In this document: positions 63,301-64,000 of the stretch, piece by piece
Layout of the letters: the number at the start of each line of letters is the position of its first letter
How positions within the stretch are numbered: the stretch's first letter is position 1
Assembly (NCBI RefSeq): GCF_024808665.1
Contig: NZ_JANUBZ010000006.1
Location: 1-64,000, forward strand
Reading direction: 5' to 3'
From: Mucilaginibacter empetricola
GTDB taxonomy: Bacteria; Bacteroidota; Bacteroidia; Sphingobacteriales; Sphingobacteriaceae
DNA: 64,000 bases
Position numbers and translations under genes: made by a program
Notes under the pieces: generated by a model
Told to the model about the DNA's origin: nothing
The model's input: the letters and a program-made list of their open reading frames with translations, nothing else
The model's database searches: none

Positions 63301-63579
63301 AACAAAAAACTTAAAAAGAAAACTTCACGCTAAATATATAAAATGCATGCCATTAATGTAATATGCTTATTATTAATTACTTAAATAAAAAATACATATA
63401 ACACAGTTGTTCGTATCCGAACAATATACGTGCGGTTTTGAACGGGCGGCGGCTTTCATCGCCAAAATAAAACAGGCTTCGTGTAACAAACAGAAACTTT
63501 GATCAGTCATAGGGTTAAATAGAAGAAAACTTAATAATTTTAAGTTTTTAATAGCTGACCTTTTACTATCCGATTTCAC

Positions 63580-64000
63580 ATGATAAAGAATCTTTACTTT
63601 ATTATCATTCTGCTATTTTCTTCTGCCGCATTTGGGCAAAAAACCTATATCCAATGCGGAAAACTCATCGATGGTGTTTCAAACTCCACCCAAACTCAAA
63701 TTACTATTATTGTTGAAGGTAAAACTATTGTTGGTATTGAAAAAGGATATTTATCCGGAGGCGCTACAGACAAGGTAGTTAACCTGCAAGATAAAACGGT
63801 GATGCCGGGCCTTATTGATTGCCACGTGCACCTGGAAAACCAGGGAACCAATCTGATTGAAACTTTTACGCTAACCGATGCTGATATTGCCTACCACGCG
63901 GCTGTTTATGCCAAACGTACTTTAATGGCTGGTTTTACTACCGTTAGAGATCTGGGTGGTTCGGGTGTGAACATCAGTTTGCGTAAAGCTGTGCAGCAGG
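63580..64000 (+). CDS. Secreted amidohydrolase, N-terminal part (runs off the window)
   Basis: An open frame of 140 codons with no stop before the window edge. It begins with a signal peptide (MIKNLYFIIILLFSSAAFGQ). The segment VMPGLIDCHVHLENQG carries the HxH metal motif of amidohydrolases, and FTTVRDLGGSG follows, as in imidazolonepropionase-like or prolidase-like members. The 3' part, with the remaining metal ligands, is outside the window, so the substrate cannot be judged. Confidence 0.85.
   Translation, partial: MIKNLYFIIILLFSSAAFGQKTYIQCGKLIDGVSNSTQTQITIIVEGKTIVGIEKGYLSGGATDKVVNLQDKTVMPGLIDCHVHLENQGTNLIETFTLTDADIAYHAAVYAKRTLMAGFTTVRDLGGSGVNISLRKAVQQ

Noticed and set aside
63373..63579. 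Leftward 68-codon frame before the amidohydrolase
   Set aside because: It has no recognised features and occupies the space where the amidohydrolase promoter and the permease upstream region should be.
1..64000. tRNA, rRNA, CRISPR arrays or phage genes
   Set aside because: No cloverleaf-like segments, rRNA blocks, regularly spaced direct repeats or phage proteins were recognised by eye; short RNAs could still be missed.

Overview
This window comes from a member of the Bacteroidota, most probably the Sphingobacteriaceae and close to Mucilaginibacter or Pedobacter; the genus is inferred from gene content and intergenic repeats, not proven. The evidence is a SusC-like TonB-dependent receptor with STN and carboxypeptidase-like domains, two DUF4249 lipoproteins, a NagB/PIG-L fusion, several TAnnTTTG-type -7 boxes upstream of genes, few clear Shine-Dalgarno sites, and many palindromic intergenic repeats. 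It reads as ordinary chromosome. I saw no rRNA, tRNA, CRISPR array, transposase or phage gene.

Layout. 1-4.4 kb: a GNAT acetyltransferase, an S9 peptidase, a small lipoprotein and a small membrane protein, separated by repeats. 4.8-9.8 kb: rimP-nusA-infB, with a terminator-like hairpin in the leader and a terminator shared with a convergent 44-residue His-rich secreted peptide. 10.1-18.5 kb: an envelope operon of one secreted protein, a TonB receptor, two tandem DUF4249 lipoproteins and a large MG2-like protein with a plug-like C-terminus. 18.6-27.8 kb: a leftward pentose-phosphate operon, in transcription order glucokinase, tkt, rpiA, tal, HAD phosphatase, gnd, zwf, pgl. It covers glucose to glucose-6-P and both branches of the pathway, lacking only ribulose-phosphate epimerase.

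28-33.4 kb: a DUF2339/DUF3999 membrane pair, two tiny membrane proteins and a secreted transglutaminase-like protein. 33.6-39.3 kb: an Lhr-type DEXH helicase interrupted in frame by an intergenic-type repeat, then an M16 peptidase. 39.5-42.7 kb: divergent nagB/PIG-L and anmK, for amino sugar and cell-wall recycling. 42.8-49.6 kb: a flavoprotein, a DinB/YfiT protein, a Gfo/Idh oxidoreductase, an unrecognised lipoprotein, an RlmI-like methyltransferase and MlaFE-type ABC genes without a substrate-binding MCE gene.

50.2-57.1 kb: an SDR, a PspC protein and LiaF-like protein pair (envelope stress type), two convergent GYF-RDD paralogues, a soluble GAF-multiPAS histidine kinase and a small membrane protein. 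57.3-64 kb: ahcY, a bactofilin with an M23 peptidase (cell shape), a bacilliredoxin, a MacB/FtsX-type permease and the start of a secreted amidohydrolase that runs off the window.

The most distinctive points are the near-complete pentose-phosphate operon headed by a polyphosphate-type glucokinase, the helicase that carries a repeat-derived peptide between its DEWH and SAT motifs, and at least five families of short palindromic repeats in the intergenic spaces. No clearly novel defence, secretion or biosynthetic system was found.
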